64,000 nucleotides of DNA from Fictibacillus nanhaiensis (GCF_019801215.1 NZ_JAHVJO010000001.1:1240001-1304000), one strand, 5' to 3'. Counted from the stretch's first letter, positions 17,096-24,106 are shown. The notes: generated by a model from the sequence alone, not told the origin. Made by a program: numbers and translations.

Positions 17096-18179
17096 AACTT
17101 TTTCCTCCTAAAATAAATTTTACGACTTTACTTGAAACATCAAGATCATCGTATCCGGCTGGCAGCTGCCACTGGTTTGTCTGATTAACCATGACTTTTA
17201 CAGCCTGTAAAATTTGGTGGGCTCTAACACCAGAGACAGTATTACTCCCACAATCAATGGTCTCTGGTCTTTCTGTACTATTTCTAATGGTTACGGTCGG
17301 CACATGGAAAATACAGCATTCTTCCTGCACAGTGCCGCTATCTGTTAAGACACAAAAGGCATTTTGTTCTAAATGTACAAAATCAAAAAATCCGAAAGGC
17401 TCAAGAAATTCAACAAGCGGGTTCATCTCTAAATCTTTCATACCCTCTATCTTAGATTTTGTTCGAGGATGGATGGAGCAGATGACACGTTTTTGATAAT
17501 TTTCAGCTACTAGATTCAGACCTTGCAAAATTTCATTTAAGGAAAAGGGATCATCCACATTTTCTGCACGGTGAGTTGTAACAAGAAAATATTCATTTTT
17601 CGTTAAACCAAGTGTAGATAAGATCACACTTTGACTGATCTGATCTTCATAGGCCTTTAACACTTCATGGATGGGATTTCCTGATAGCATAATGCGATTT
17701 ACAGGTACTCCTTCTGCCAAAAGGTTTTTTTTGCTTTGTGGGGTGTATGGTAGATTAAACGTAGAAATACTATCAATTACTTTTCTGTTCTTTTCTTCTG
17801 GTACTCGAAGATCGAAACATCGGTTGCCAGCTTCCATATGAACGACTGGAATGTTCATCCTTTCTGCTAGAATAGCTGCCATCGCACTGTTTGTATCACC
17901 TAATACTAAAACTTTATCAGGTCGTTCTTTGAGAAATATTTTCTCAAGTTCAATAAACATATTGGACAATTGATGACCTAATGATGGGTGTTTCACACTA
18001 AGTGTATAATCAGGAAGGCGAACGTTCATTTCTTTAAAAAACACATCACTTAACGTGTACGTAAAGTTTTGACCAGTATGGACGAGAATGTGTTTATCTG
18101 CTAAACGGTCTAACTTTTCGATAATTAAACTTAACCTGATAATCTCTGGTCGTGTTCCTAACACTGTAACTATTTTCAT
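17088..18179 (-). CDS. UDP-N-acetylhexosamine 2-epimerase (WecB/FnlC/WbvD family)
   Basis: A 363-residue non-hydrolysing UDP-GlcNAc 2-epimerase fold. Visible motifs are G-T-R-P-E (8-12), H-T-G-Q-N (34-38), G-D-T-N-S, H-M-E-A-G-N-R, T-T-H-R-A-E-N and D-S-G-T-V-Q-E-E. In WbjB-WbjC-WbjD style pathways this enzyme does the last C2 epimerisation to the L-sugar, although its gene is first in this operon. GGAAGGAGAG precedes the ATG. A small inverted repeat CCTTAGT-ACTAAGG (18191-18209) in the leader touches the ribosome site. Confidence 0.9.
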   Translation of the reverse strand: MKIVTVLGTRPEIIRLSLIIEKLDRLADKHILVHTGQNFTYTLSDVFFKEMNVRLPDYTLSVKHPSLGHQLSNMFIELEKIFLKERPDKVLVLGDTNSAMAAILAERMNIPVVHMEAGNRCFDLRVPEEKNRKVIDSISTFNLPYTPQSKKNLLAEGVPVNRIMLSGNPIHEVLKAYEDQISQSVILSTLGLTKNEYFLVTTHRAENVDDPFSLNEILQGLNLVAENYQKRVICSIHPRTKSKIEGMKDLEMNPLVEFLEPFGFFDFVHLEQNAFCVLTDSGTVQEECCIFHVPTVTIRNSTERPETIDCGSNTVSGVRAHQILQAVKVMVNQTNQWQLPAGYDDLDVSSKVVKFILGGKSFV

Positions 18180-18222
18180 GATACTCTCCTTCCTTAGTCA
18201 TAAACTAAGGGTACATATGTAA

Positions 18223-18231
18223 TAAACTATG
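18223..18231 (-). promoter_or_regulatory. Possible sigma-K -10 element of the glycan operon
   Basis: CATAGTTTA on the minus strand fits CATANNNTA and lies about 45 nt before the first operon gene. The nearest AAC is only 13 nt upstream, so the -35 match is poor. This is weaker than the other candidates. Confidence 0.35.
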
Positions 18232-18272
18232 AAATTATTCAATAGTTGCAATAGACAAATGACCTCTACATA

Positions 18273-18306
18273 GAAAAAAGCGGCTTTTAACTACCGCTTT
18301 TTTTTA
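18273..18306 (-). terminator. Terminator after the sulfotransferase pseudogene
   Basis: AAAAAAGCGG...CCGCTTTTTTTT (18274-18303) with a 10-nt loop. It separates the sulfotransferase gene from the downstream glycan operon on the same strand. Confidence 0.75.
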
Positions 18307-19071
18307 CAACCACCTATTTGTAGTTTCATAGCCTAAGTCTATTAACAGTGGACCACAAAGTTCTTTTGTTATTCGTTTTAATTCCTCATCAAATTCATCG
18401 CGCCAACAGCCTACTTTTCCCTGCCTGAAGGTTAACGAATTCTCAGGCTTTATATTTTCTTCCATCACATTTATAAGAGAAAGAATATCTGATTGCAGCT
18501 TAACGTTCGGCATCAAATACTTTATAATTCGCTCACATTCATTCTTTCTGTTGCTGCCAACTAAATCTTCAAACTTAAGAACAAGTGCTCCTTCATCTTT
18601 TGACCATCTCATAAACCGCTCATACCATTCAGTAATGCCAGGTCTCCTATAATTTCCGTCTTGAAACCCTTCAATCATTGCTTGATACCGATCTTTTTGT
18701 GAAGAGCATTTATTGGATAGATACGGATAAGAGGGATCTGTTCGGAGTTTATTCATTACATAATAAACAAAAGAAACAACCACATCTCTAGGGTCGCGAA
18801 ATAGAAAAATACGTTACATTGCTAGTTGATTTATCATGTTATACCATTCATTTGAAAAATACACATGACCAAATGCACATTCATTATTCTTTAATGTTTG
18901 GAGTCGTTTTTGATGTTCTTCAAGCTGATAGTGATAGCCTTCAAAATACCAATGATGATCCCAATCATGCTTCATATCGGGTATCCCCAGTAATATCTGT
19001 CTTAACAGGTGTGAGCCACTTTTGGGGATTGTGTTAACAAAAAATGGAGATATATCTGTTGAGTAATTCAT
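18304..19071 (-). pseudogene. PAPS-dependent sulfotransferase, interrupted by in-frame TAA
   Basis: Two reading segments in the same frame are split by one TAA at 18814-18816 (codon 86 of 256). The first part has the 5'-phosphosulfate loop, I-P16-K-S-G-S20-H-L-L. After the stop the frame continues R-I-F-L-F-R-D-P-R-D-V-V-V-S-F, the 3'-phosphate binding motif. The whole therefore reads as a normal cytosolic sulfotransferase of about 255 residues that would move sulfate from PAPS to a sugar or protein. Everything else (GAGGAGG ribosome site, length, C-terminus, terminator) looks intact, which suggests a recent nonsense change, readthrough or a sequencing error. Internal re-initiation at ATG/GTG codons would lose the PAPS loop. 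Confidence 0.85.
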
Positions 19072-19132
19072 TTCTTCCCCTCCTCGTACCCATATGTATA
19101 TGCATATTAATCAAAATAGGGCTTTCAATATG

Positions 19133-19160
19133 AACTTAATTTTTTGATTTTCATAAGATA
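19133..19160 (+). promoter_or_regulatory. Sigma-K promoter of the GT4 gene
   Basis: -35 AAC (19133-19135), 16-nt spacer, perfect -10 CATAAGATA (19152-19160), followed by the GAGGAGAG ribosome site of the gene at 19193. Confidence 0.7.
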
Positions 19161-19192
19161 AATTAATCTGTTTTGTGTCGAGGAGAGATTTA

Positions 19193-20266
19193 ATGAAAAT
19201 ATTGTTTGCCTTCTATATTCCAAGTGGCGGTGTAGAAACACTCAATCGTATGCGTTGTAAAGCACTTAAAGCACAAGGGATAGAATGTCATCTATTATAT
19301 TTACAAGCTGGTTCAGGCATGCAGAACATAACCGATATTCCAACCTTTGTAATGAGTAGAGATAGAGAAATTCGACAGTTACTTAATAAACAGAACTATG
19401 ATTGTATAATTGTATGTTCCAACTATTTAATTCTGCCTCGTATAAGAAGGTTAGGATTTAAAGGACATATGATCTATGAAGTTCAAGGACTAGGTAGTAA
19501 AGAGTCTGCTAAAATAATTCTTTCAGATGCAAAGAGTAATGTGCTAAGTACTTGTAATGGTATCTTATATCCAAAAACACCACATCTAATGGAGTTAATT
19601 GAAAGATTTTATCAAACACTTCCACGTTTTTGTTTTCATGATCTTATGGATACCTCATCTTTTACTTACCGGAAAAATCCTAAACCCAATAGTCCAATTA
19701 TCGGCTGGGTAGGTAGATTAGAGGAGAATAAGAATTGGACGGATTACCTCCATATTGGTCACAAGCTTATACAAGATAATCCTGCTATTAAACTCTGGAT
19801 GTTTGAAGATGCTACACTTTCTAAGCCCTCAGAACGGAATAAGTTTTCAGAAATGGTTCAACAACTTGGGTTAAGTTCAAGCTTAGTCATAAGGTCCAAT
19901 GTAAAGCATGTTGAAATGCCAGATTATTACTCTATGATAGGAGATTCAGGTGGGTTTCTTTTGTCTACTTCGAAAGTGGAAGGTTTCGGTTATGCCATTG
20001 CAGAAGCAATAAGCTGCAGATGTCCTGTCTTAACGACTGATTCTGATGGTGTTCGAACATTTATTGTTCATAATCAAACAGGTAAATTTTATCCGGTAAA
20101 CAATATCCAACAGGCGGTAAAAGAAGCCCAAGAATTATTAACGAATGTTCAACAAAGAGAGGCTTTTAAGATCAATGCATTCAACCACCTTGAAGCGAAC
20201 TGCAATCCCACTTTATATGTGAATCATTTTAAACAGATGCTAAGATCATTAGGATACGTATTATAA
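19193..20266 (+). CDS. Family 4 glycosyltransferase
   Basis: A GT-B enzyme of about 357 residues. The N-terminal S-G-G-V-E-T-L-N-R loop is typical of GT4. The middle holds G-W-V-G-R-L-E-E-N-K-N-W (domain 2 start), and the nucleotide-sugar site is S-K-V-E-G-F-G-Y-A-I-A-E-A. ATG 19193 was chosen because GAGGAGAG is just upstream; the earlier in-frame GTG and TTG codons overlap it. It is read divergently from the sulfotransferase pseudogene and has its own sigma-K-like promoter, so late mother-cell expression is likely. Confidence 0.87.
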   Translation: MKILFAFYIPSGGVETLNRMRCKALKAQGIECHLLYLQAGSGMQNITDIPTFVMSRDREIRQLLNKQNYDCIIVCSNYLILPRIRRLGFKGHMIYEVQGLGSKESAKIILSDAKSNVLSTCNGILYPKTPHLMELIERFYQTLPRFCFHDLMDTSSFTYRKNPKPNSPIIGWVGRLEENKNWTDYLHIGHKLIQDNPAIKLWMFEDATLSKPSERNKFSEMVQQLGLSSSLVIRSNVKHVEMPDYYSMIGDSGGFLLSTSKVEGFGYAIAEAISCRCPVLTTDSDGVRTFIVHNQTGKFYPVNNIQQAVKEAQELLTNVQQREAFKINAFNHLEANCNPTLYVNHFKQMLRSLGYVL

Positions 20267-20328
20267 AAAAAAACGAGTAGGTCAGTGTGTTCTTTTATTA
20301 AAGAACTTATACTGATCTGTCGTTTTTT
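20266..20328. terminator. Bidirectional terminator between convergent GT genes
   Basis: A long imperfect hairpin AAAAAAACGA...AGGTCAGT...ACTGATCT...TCGTTTTTTT, with an inner TTCTTT/AAAGAA stem. It serves the plus-strand GT4 and the minus-strand GT2. Confidence 0.75.
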
Positions 20329-20338
20329 TACTTTATTC

Positions 20339-21058
20339 TTATAACCCGTTTTGCACTGCTTTTCGAACCAGTTCATTCAATTGAGCTTTATGCCTTCTAA
20401 TTGTTTTTCTTATTTCAAGCTTTATTTCAGCACTGTGCTTAATAGTACCCATATTGTTATGAATTCGATAATTAACTAAAGGATCTTGGTAATAGTGAAA
20501 GTGATACTTGGAAAGAATTCGTAACCAATAATCGTAATCATGAGTATACGGCAATGTTTCATCAAATAAACCAAACTCTTTGAAAATATGCATATCCAGC
20601 ATAACAGTACAGCCATTGATTATACATCCACGCCTCATTCTTTTTAAAAATTGAGTCTGTGTTGCTAACCCCGTACCTAAAGGACTTGATATAATACTCC
20701 CACGCTCATTAATTAATAAAAAATTCGAATAACTGACTGAAAATTTATTTGATTGCATAAAGTGTAGTTGCTTCTCTATTTTATCCGGAACATAAATATC
20801 ATCAGAGCTGAGCCATGAAAAATAGTCACCGGTCGCATTTTGAATTCCTGCATTTAACGCAGACGCTGTTCCCCCATTACTTTTTTCAATGTATTTTATT
20901 TTCTTTAAATATGGAATTATCTTCTCCTTGTACATTGTAGAACCATCGTTGACCACAATGATTTCAATGTTTTTGTACGTTTGCTTTATCGCACTTTCGA
21001 TTGCTTTATCAACGTATTCACAATTATAGAAAGGAATAATTATTGATACTTTCTTCAA
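20339..21058 (-). CDS. Family 2 glycosyltransferase (paralogue of the 10.9-kb GT2)
   Basis: A single-domain GT2 of about 239 residues. Motifs are V-S-I-I-I-P-F-Y-N-C, V-V-N-D-G-S-T, W-L-S-S-D-D, N-G-C-T-V and N-Y-R-I-H-N-N-M-G-T-I. The last three blocks recur nearly unchanged in the GT2 at 10890-11624. TTG 21058 is the preferred start (AAGGAG 7 nt upstream); ATG 21064 is only 1 nt from that signal. It follows the CgeB-like gene closely in the same transcript. Confidence 0.85.
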   Translation of the reverse strand: MKKVSIIIPFYNCEYVDKAIESAIKQTYKNIEIIVVNDGSTMYKEKIIPYLKKIKYIEKSNGGTASALNAGIQNATGDYFSWLSSDDIYVPDKIEKQLHFMQSNKFSVSYSNFLLINERGSIISSPLGTGLATQTQFLKRMRRGCIINGCTVMLDMHIFKEFGLFDETLPYTHDYDYWLRILSKYHFHYYQDPLVNYRIHNNMGTIKHSAEIKLEIRKTIRRHKAQLNELVRKAVQNGL

Positions 21059-21077
21059 TTCCATTCTCCTTGTCATT

Positions 21078-22004
21078 TTACTTTTGTAAGAACCTTCTAA
21101 TCGTGTTTACCATTTCCTTCGCCCTAATCGCCGTTGTATGTCTTTGTTTAATTAATGCATAACCGTTACGAATTATTCTGTTCCGCTCTGCATCGTTTGC
21201 CAAAAAGTGTTCTGCTTTCTGAGCGAAATTATTTTGGTTTATGGAAACATAAGTCATGTTATCGATAAAACCTAGATCTAATAATTCTTTAGACCCGGGT
21301 GCGAGTAATAGTGTATGACATGCTAATGCTTCAAAATACTTTAATACAGGAAATTTGTATACGGAATCACATGTAAAAAAAATTTTTGAACGATTAAGAT
21401 ATCTGGCATAGGATTCTCCTACCACGTAACCTCTGTTTGAATCACGGACTTTTCGATATCCAGGGTGTTGAATAGAGTGAAACCTTTTGTCTTTTCGATA
21501 ATAATTAAAAAGCATATTTCGAAAAGGATAAATATGAGGAAACATAGCCCCTGCCATTAACATCGGAATATCTTTTTGAAGTCCAAAGTCTTTGAATAGT
21601 TCTTCTGGAACATGGTGTGGGAACCAAACAAATTTATCAGCATGGTTTGGAAATGATTTTTTAAAAGCATCACGGTAATGAGAAAAAATTAAAGCAGGCT
21701 TTTCTTTTTCAATTAATCTTCTTCTTCTTGGCAATTTATAGTGCAAATCATGCATGATAATGCCATGTGGTATGGTTAAGGTTTCAAGTCCTCTAATGAA
21801 AGGTCTGTAATCACTCTTATAATCGTTTAACAAAATAAAATCAGGTTTCACCTGAATTTTGTTTAATATGTCCTGTATATGGCCATTTTCATGCCATAAT
21901 GTTAGATGTACAAGTTTTGAAAGTTCTTTAGAAAGGTAAAAACTACTTCTCTCTAATTGTTGGGAATGGTCTTTCGTAATAAAAAGAAGATTGAATGTTT
22001 TCAA
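21078..22004 (-). CDS. CgeB-like glycosyltransferase (spore maturation type)
   Basis: A 308-residue GT-B-like protein of the CgeB group. Features are F-I-T-K-D-H-S near the start, I-M-H-D-L-H-Y in the middle, and the C-terminal F-P-V-L-K-Y-F-E-A-L-A-C-H-T-L-L-L-A-P motif of the Glyco_trans_1_2 domain. In B. subtilis, CgeB is a late mother-cell glycosyltransferase that modifies the spore crust. The start is TTG 22004 after AGGAGTGAGGA. It lies between a small 78-residue protein gene and a GT2, probably in one operon from the sigma-K-like promoter at 22346-22373. Confidence 0.8.
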   Translation of the reverse strand: MKTFNLLFITKDHSQQLERSSFYLSKELSKLVHLTLWHENGHIQDILNKIQVKPDFILLNDYKSDYRPFIRGLETLTIPHGIIMHDLHYKLPRRRRLIEKEKPALIFSHYRDAFKKSFPNHADKFVWFPHHVPEELFKDFGLQKDIPMLMAGAMFPHIYPFRNMLFNYYRKDKRFHSIQHPGYRKVRDSNRGYVVGESYARYLNRSKIFFTCDSVYKFPVLKYFEALACHTLLLAPGSKELLDLGFIDNMTYVSINQNNFAQKAEHFLANDAERNRIIRNGYALIKQRHTTAIRAKEMVNTIRRFLQK

Positions 22005-22030
22005 ATCCTCACTCCTAAAAACTATTAAAT

Positions 22031-22055
22031 AGCTCCATGCAAAAACGCACGGAGC
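22031..22055 (-). terminator. Weak terminator / attenuator hairpin
   Basis: GGCTCCgTGC-gtttt-tGCAtGGAGCT on the minus strand, followed by ATTTAATAGTTTTT, which is a poor U tract. It may let part of the transcript read on into the CgeB-like gene. Confidence 0.5.
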
Positions 22056-22061
22056 CTCTTA

Positions 22062-22298
22062 TTATTCTTCGATTAGAAGAATCTTTTCAAATGGTACACA
22101 CATAGTAGCTGCACCTGCAGAACCAGCTTGAGCAAATGTTACATAGTTTCCAGTAACTTCCACGACTGTAACTCCTGTTAAATCAGGAGTACCTGGTTCT
22201 TGGTTAGAATTTTCAAGGTATACTTCAGTAATCACTTTTCCATTTATATACAATGAAACTAGGTAATCACGTAAGGATTGTGAACTAATTCCTGCCAA
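22062..22298 (-). CDS. Small hypothetical protein, probable spore-surface
   Basis: A 78-residue protein starting M-A-G-I-S-S-Q-S-L-R-D-Y and rich in short beta strands (V-V-E-V-T-G-N-Y-V-T-F-A), ending C-V-P-F-E-K-I-L-L-I-E-E. TTG 22298 is taken as start, 8 nt after AAAGGAAG. The ATG at 22388 lies upstream of the promoter found at 22346-22373, so it cannot be used from that promoter. It heads an operon with the CgeB-like GT. A role like that of CgeA, the crust protein encoded with CgeB, is possible by position only; no sequence homology is claimed. Confidence 0.65.
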   Translation of the reverse strand: MAGISSQSLRDYLVSLYINGKVITEVYLENSNQEPGTPDLTGVTVVEVTGNYVTFAQAGSAGAATMCVPFEKILLIEE

Positions 22299-22345
22299 AT
22301 TTAACACTTCCTTTAAAATAGTACAGGCTTTAAATAGCCGTAATG

Positions 22346-22373
22346 TATAATATGTAAAGTGTAAATTCTTGTT
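22346..22373 (-). promoter_or_regulatory. Sigma-K promoter of the small protein / CgeB-like operon
   Basis: -35 AAC (22371-22373), 16-nt spacer, perfect -10 CATATTATA (22346-22354) on the minus strand, about 48 nt before the TTG start. Confidence 0.7.
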
Positions 22374-22543
22374 CGGACAAATATCCATAATATAAAAAAA
22401 TAGTTATATATCCAATATTTGGCCTATTTTAAATTAATTGGTTTGATACCTAGTCCCTTTTCTCCCAACTTTAATATAGTGTATTAACCTGATTATTCGG
22501 ACTGAAGTCAGGTACATGTATCTATTTCAAAGGAGGAAAAACA

Positions 22544-22909
22544 ATGGGTAGCCTATTTAATCATGGCTCATGTTGTGGTAACACACACGGTAAAAAAGAA
22601 CTTAAGTGTAAGGGCTGTGTGTGTGAATTGTTGAACGACCTTGTAAACACTGCTGATTTGTGCAGACTTGGTGAACCAACATTGATTCGTGTAATACCAA
22701 AGGGTGCTGATGAGCCACTAGATGTGAACGGAAGCGATTACGGAACTGAATTTACGTTGGTTCGCTTTGATCCTGAAACATGCTGTGTTGTTCTATCATA
22801 CTACACTGGTGTTAGACCAAGCGGCTATACGCAAACGGTCGTTCTTGACTGCCGTTGCTTATGCGGAGTTATTTGTGTAAATGAACCTCCTGGTCGTAGA
22901 GGAGTCTAA
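22544..22909 (+). CDS. Short CotY/CotZ-family spore crust protein
   Basis: A 121-residue Cys-rich protein. The N-terminal helix has C-K-G-C-V-C-E-L-L-N-D-L, like the C-V-C-D/E start of CotY/CotZ. The C-terminus has L-D-C-R-C-L-C-G-V-I-C-V, matching the D-L-G-C-F-C-A-I-Q-C strand of CotY. The usual middle part is shortened; family members are commonly about 150-160 residues. CotY/CotZ self-assemble into disulfide-linked two-dimensional layers of the crust or exosporium. Position beside fabI matches cotZ/cotY in B. subtilis. AAAGGAGG lies 8 nt before the ATG. Two unusual hairpins follow in the 3' UTR. Confidence 0.75.
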   Translation: MGSLFNHGSCCGNTHGKKELKCKGCVCELLNDLVNTADLCRLGEPTLIRVIPKGADEPLDVNGSDYGTEFTLVRFDPETCCVVLSYYTGVRPSGYTQTVVLDCRCLCGVICVNEPPGRRGV

Positions 22910-22947
22910 TTTTTACACTCCCCTATGTAAGCGAGAGCTTATTTTTA

Positions 22948-22975
22948 GTAGCTGAAGAGTATAGGATACAGCTAC
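22948..22975 (+). ncRNA. 3'-UTR hairpin 1 with conserved 14-nt loop
   Basis: The stem GTAGCTG/CAGCTAC (7 bp) closes the loop AAGAGTATAGGATA. It is one of two hairpins with the same loop in the 3' UTR of the CotY/Z-like gene. Probably a protein- or RNA-binding element. Confidence 0.65.
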
Positions 22976-22988
22976 AACAACATTCCAA

Positions 22989-23014
22989 AGACTGAAGAGT
23001 ATAGGATACAGTCT
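22989..23014 (+). ncRNA. 3'-UTR hairpin 2 with the same 14-nt loop
   Basis: The stem AGACTG/CAGTCT (6 bp) closes an identical loop AAGAGTATAGGATA. The outer stem pairs differ from hairpin 1 but remain complementary, i.e. they covary. A terminator follows 10 nt later. Confidence 0.65.
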
Positions 23015-23023
23015 AAAGAACAG

Positions 23024-23062
23024 AAAAAACCCCGAATCCCATCGAGAGCATTCGGGGTTTTT
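23024..23062. terminator. Bidirectional terminator between CotY/Z-like gene and fabI
   Basis: CCCCGAAT (23030-23037) pairs with ATTCGGGG (23050-23057), with A-rich and T-rich flanks on both sides. Confidence 0.9.
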
Positions 23063-23071
23063 GTTATGTTT

Positions 23072-23851
23072 TTATCGAGCAATGGTATTATAACCGCTGT
23101 CAACATGCAGGATTTCTCCCGTGATTCCTCTTGCTAAGTCACTCATCAAGAATAAGGCAGCGTCTCCTACTTCTTCTTGTGTGTTCGCTTTTCTTAAAGG
23201 TGATCTTTCTTCGATCTCTTTTAATACAGAATTAAAGTCACCGATTCCTTTTGCCGCGAGCGTTCGGATTGGTCCTGCAGAGATGGCATTTACACGAATG
23301 CCGTCTTTACCAACATCGCTTGCCAAGTATTTCACACTCGCATCCAAGGAAGCCTTCGCTACACCCATCACATTATAGTTAGATACAACTCTTTCACCGC
23401 CAAGATAAGTAAGGGTGACAACACTTCCACCTTCTGTCATGAGGGGACGTGCCTCTTTAACCACTGCAGTGAGCGAGTAAGAAGATATGTTGTGTGCAAG
23501 AAGGAACCCTTCACGTGTTGTGTTCAAGTATTCTCCCTTTAACTCTTCCGTATTTGCAAATGCAATACAATGTGCCAATCCATGAATGACACCTACTTGT
23601 TCTTTCAGTTCAGCAAACGTTTTTTTAATCTCTTCGTCGTTTGTAATATCACACGGTAACACGATGGAATCATTACGATCTAACGATTCTGCAAGATCGC
23701 GAACGTTTTTTTCAAGTCTCTCACCCGCGTATGTAAAAACTAGACGTGCACCTGCTTTAGAAAGAGATTGAGCAATTCCCCAAGCGATGCTTCGTTTGTT
23801 TGCGACTCCCATAACTACGAAGGTTTTATCTTTTAATGATAGTTGATACAT
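23072..23851 (-). CDS. fabI: Enoyl-ACP reductase I (FabI)
   Basis: A 259-residue FabI. It reduces the trans-2-enoyl-ACP double bond with NAD(P)H, the last step of each fatty-acid elongation cycle. It starts with the NAD loop G-V-A-N-K-R-S-I-A-W-G. The catalytic pair is Tyr159-x6-Lys166 (in S-N-Y-N-V-M-G-V-A-K). It ends with the G-E-I-L-H-V-D-S-G-Y family signature. GGGAGGAG precedes the ATG. A FapR-type operator lies upstream, so repression lifted by malonyl-CoA is expected. Confidence 0.97.
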   Translation of the reverse strand: MYQLSLKDKTFVVMGVANKRSIAWGIAQSLSKAGARLVFTYAGERLEKNVRDLAESLDRNDSIVLPCDITNDEEIKKTFAELKEQVGVIHGLAHCIAFANTEELKGEYLNTTREGFLLAHNISSYSLTAVVKEARPLMTEGGSVVTLTYLGGERVVSNYNVMGVAKASLDASVKYLASDVGKDGIRVNAISAGPIRTLAAKGIGDFNSVLKEIEERSPLRKANTQEEVGDAALFLMSDLARGITGEILHVDSGYNTIAR

Positions 23852-23907
23852 AAAAACACTCCTCCCAAAGGTTCTGTTTCATAAAGATCGATGTATTAGT
23901 AATTGAT

Positions 23908-23926
23908 ATTAGTACCAAGTCCTAAT
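23908..23926 (-). promoter_or_regulatory. FapR-type operator upstream of fabI
   Basis: ATTAGTACCAAGTCCTAAT (plus-strand reading) resembles the FapR consensus around TTAGTACC...TAAT. It lies 57 nt before the fabI start. A second, very similar site lies before fabH at 55964-55982. Confidence 0.7.
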
Positions 23927-23959
23927 TAGTATATCAGATATGGGAGAGGAATTCACTAG

Positions 23960-24106
23960 TTAACCTTTGCTTGTCTGAATATTTTTCACTTCAAACCCGC
24001 AAGCATGACAGCGATAGATGACATTTTGGTTCGATTGCGCGATGAGAACCTCATTATCTAAGTTATGCTGTGTTTCACATTTTGGGCAATAAACGATTGG
24101 GACCAT
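23960..24106 (-). CDS. 48-residue zinc-ribbon protein
   Basis: A very short ORF beginning M-V-P-I-V-Y-C-P-K-C and carrying a second pair C-H-A-C-G, about 26 residues later. The two CxxC/CxxCG knuckles form a typical one-zinc ribbon. AAGGTGG lies 8 nt before the ATG at 24106. It is on the same strand as fabI, upstream of it and its FapR box. The family is not recognised; a nucleic-acid or protein-binding role is only a general guess from the fold. Confidence 0.7.
   Translation of the reverse strand: MVPIVYCPKCETQHNLDNEVLIAQSNQNVIYRCHACGFEVKNIQTSKG

Noticed and set aside
18304-18783. Treating the 3' part of the sulfotransferase as an independent gene
   Set aside because: It lacks its own ribosome site and would miss the PAPS 5'-phosphosulfate loop and part of the 3'-phosphate motif; it is in frame with the upstream part.
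22299-22388. N-terminal extension of the 78-residue protein gene to an ATG at 22388
   Set aside because: It has no ribosome site, lies upstream of and across the sigma-K-like promoter (22346-22373), and a good AAAGGAAG-n8-TTG start exists downstream.
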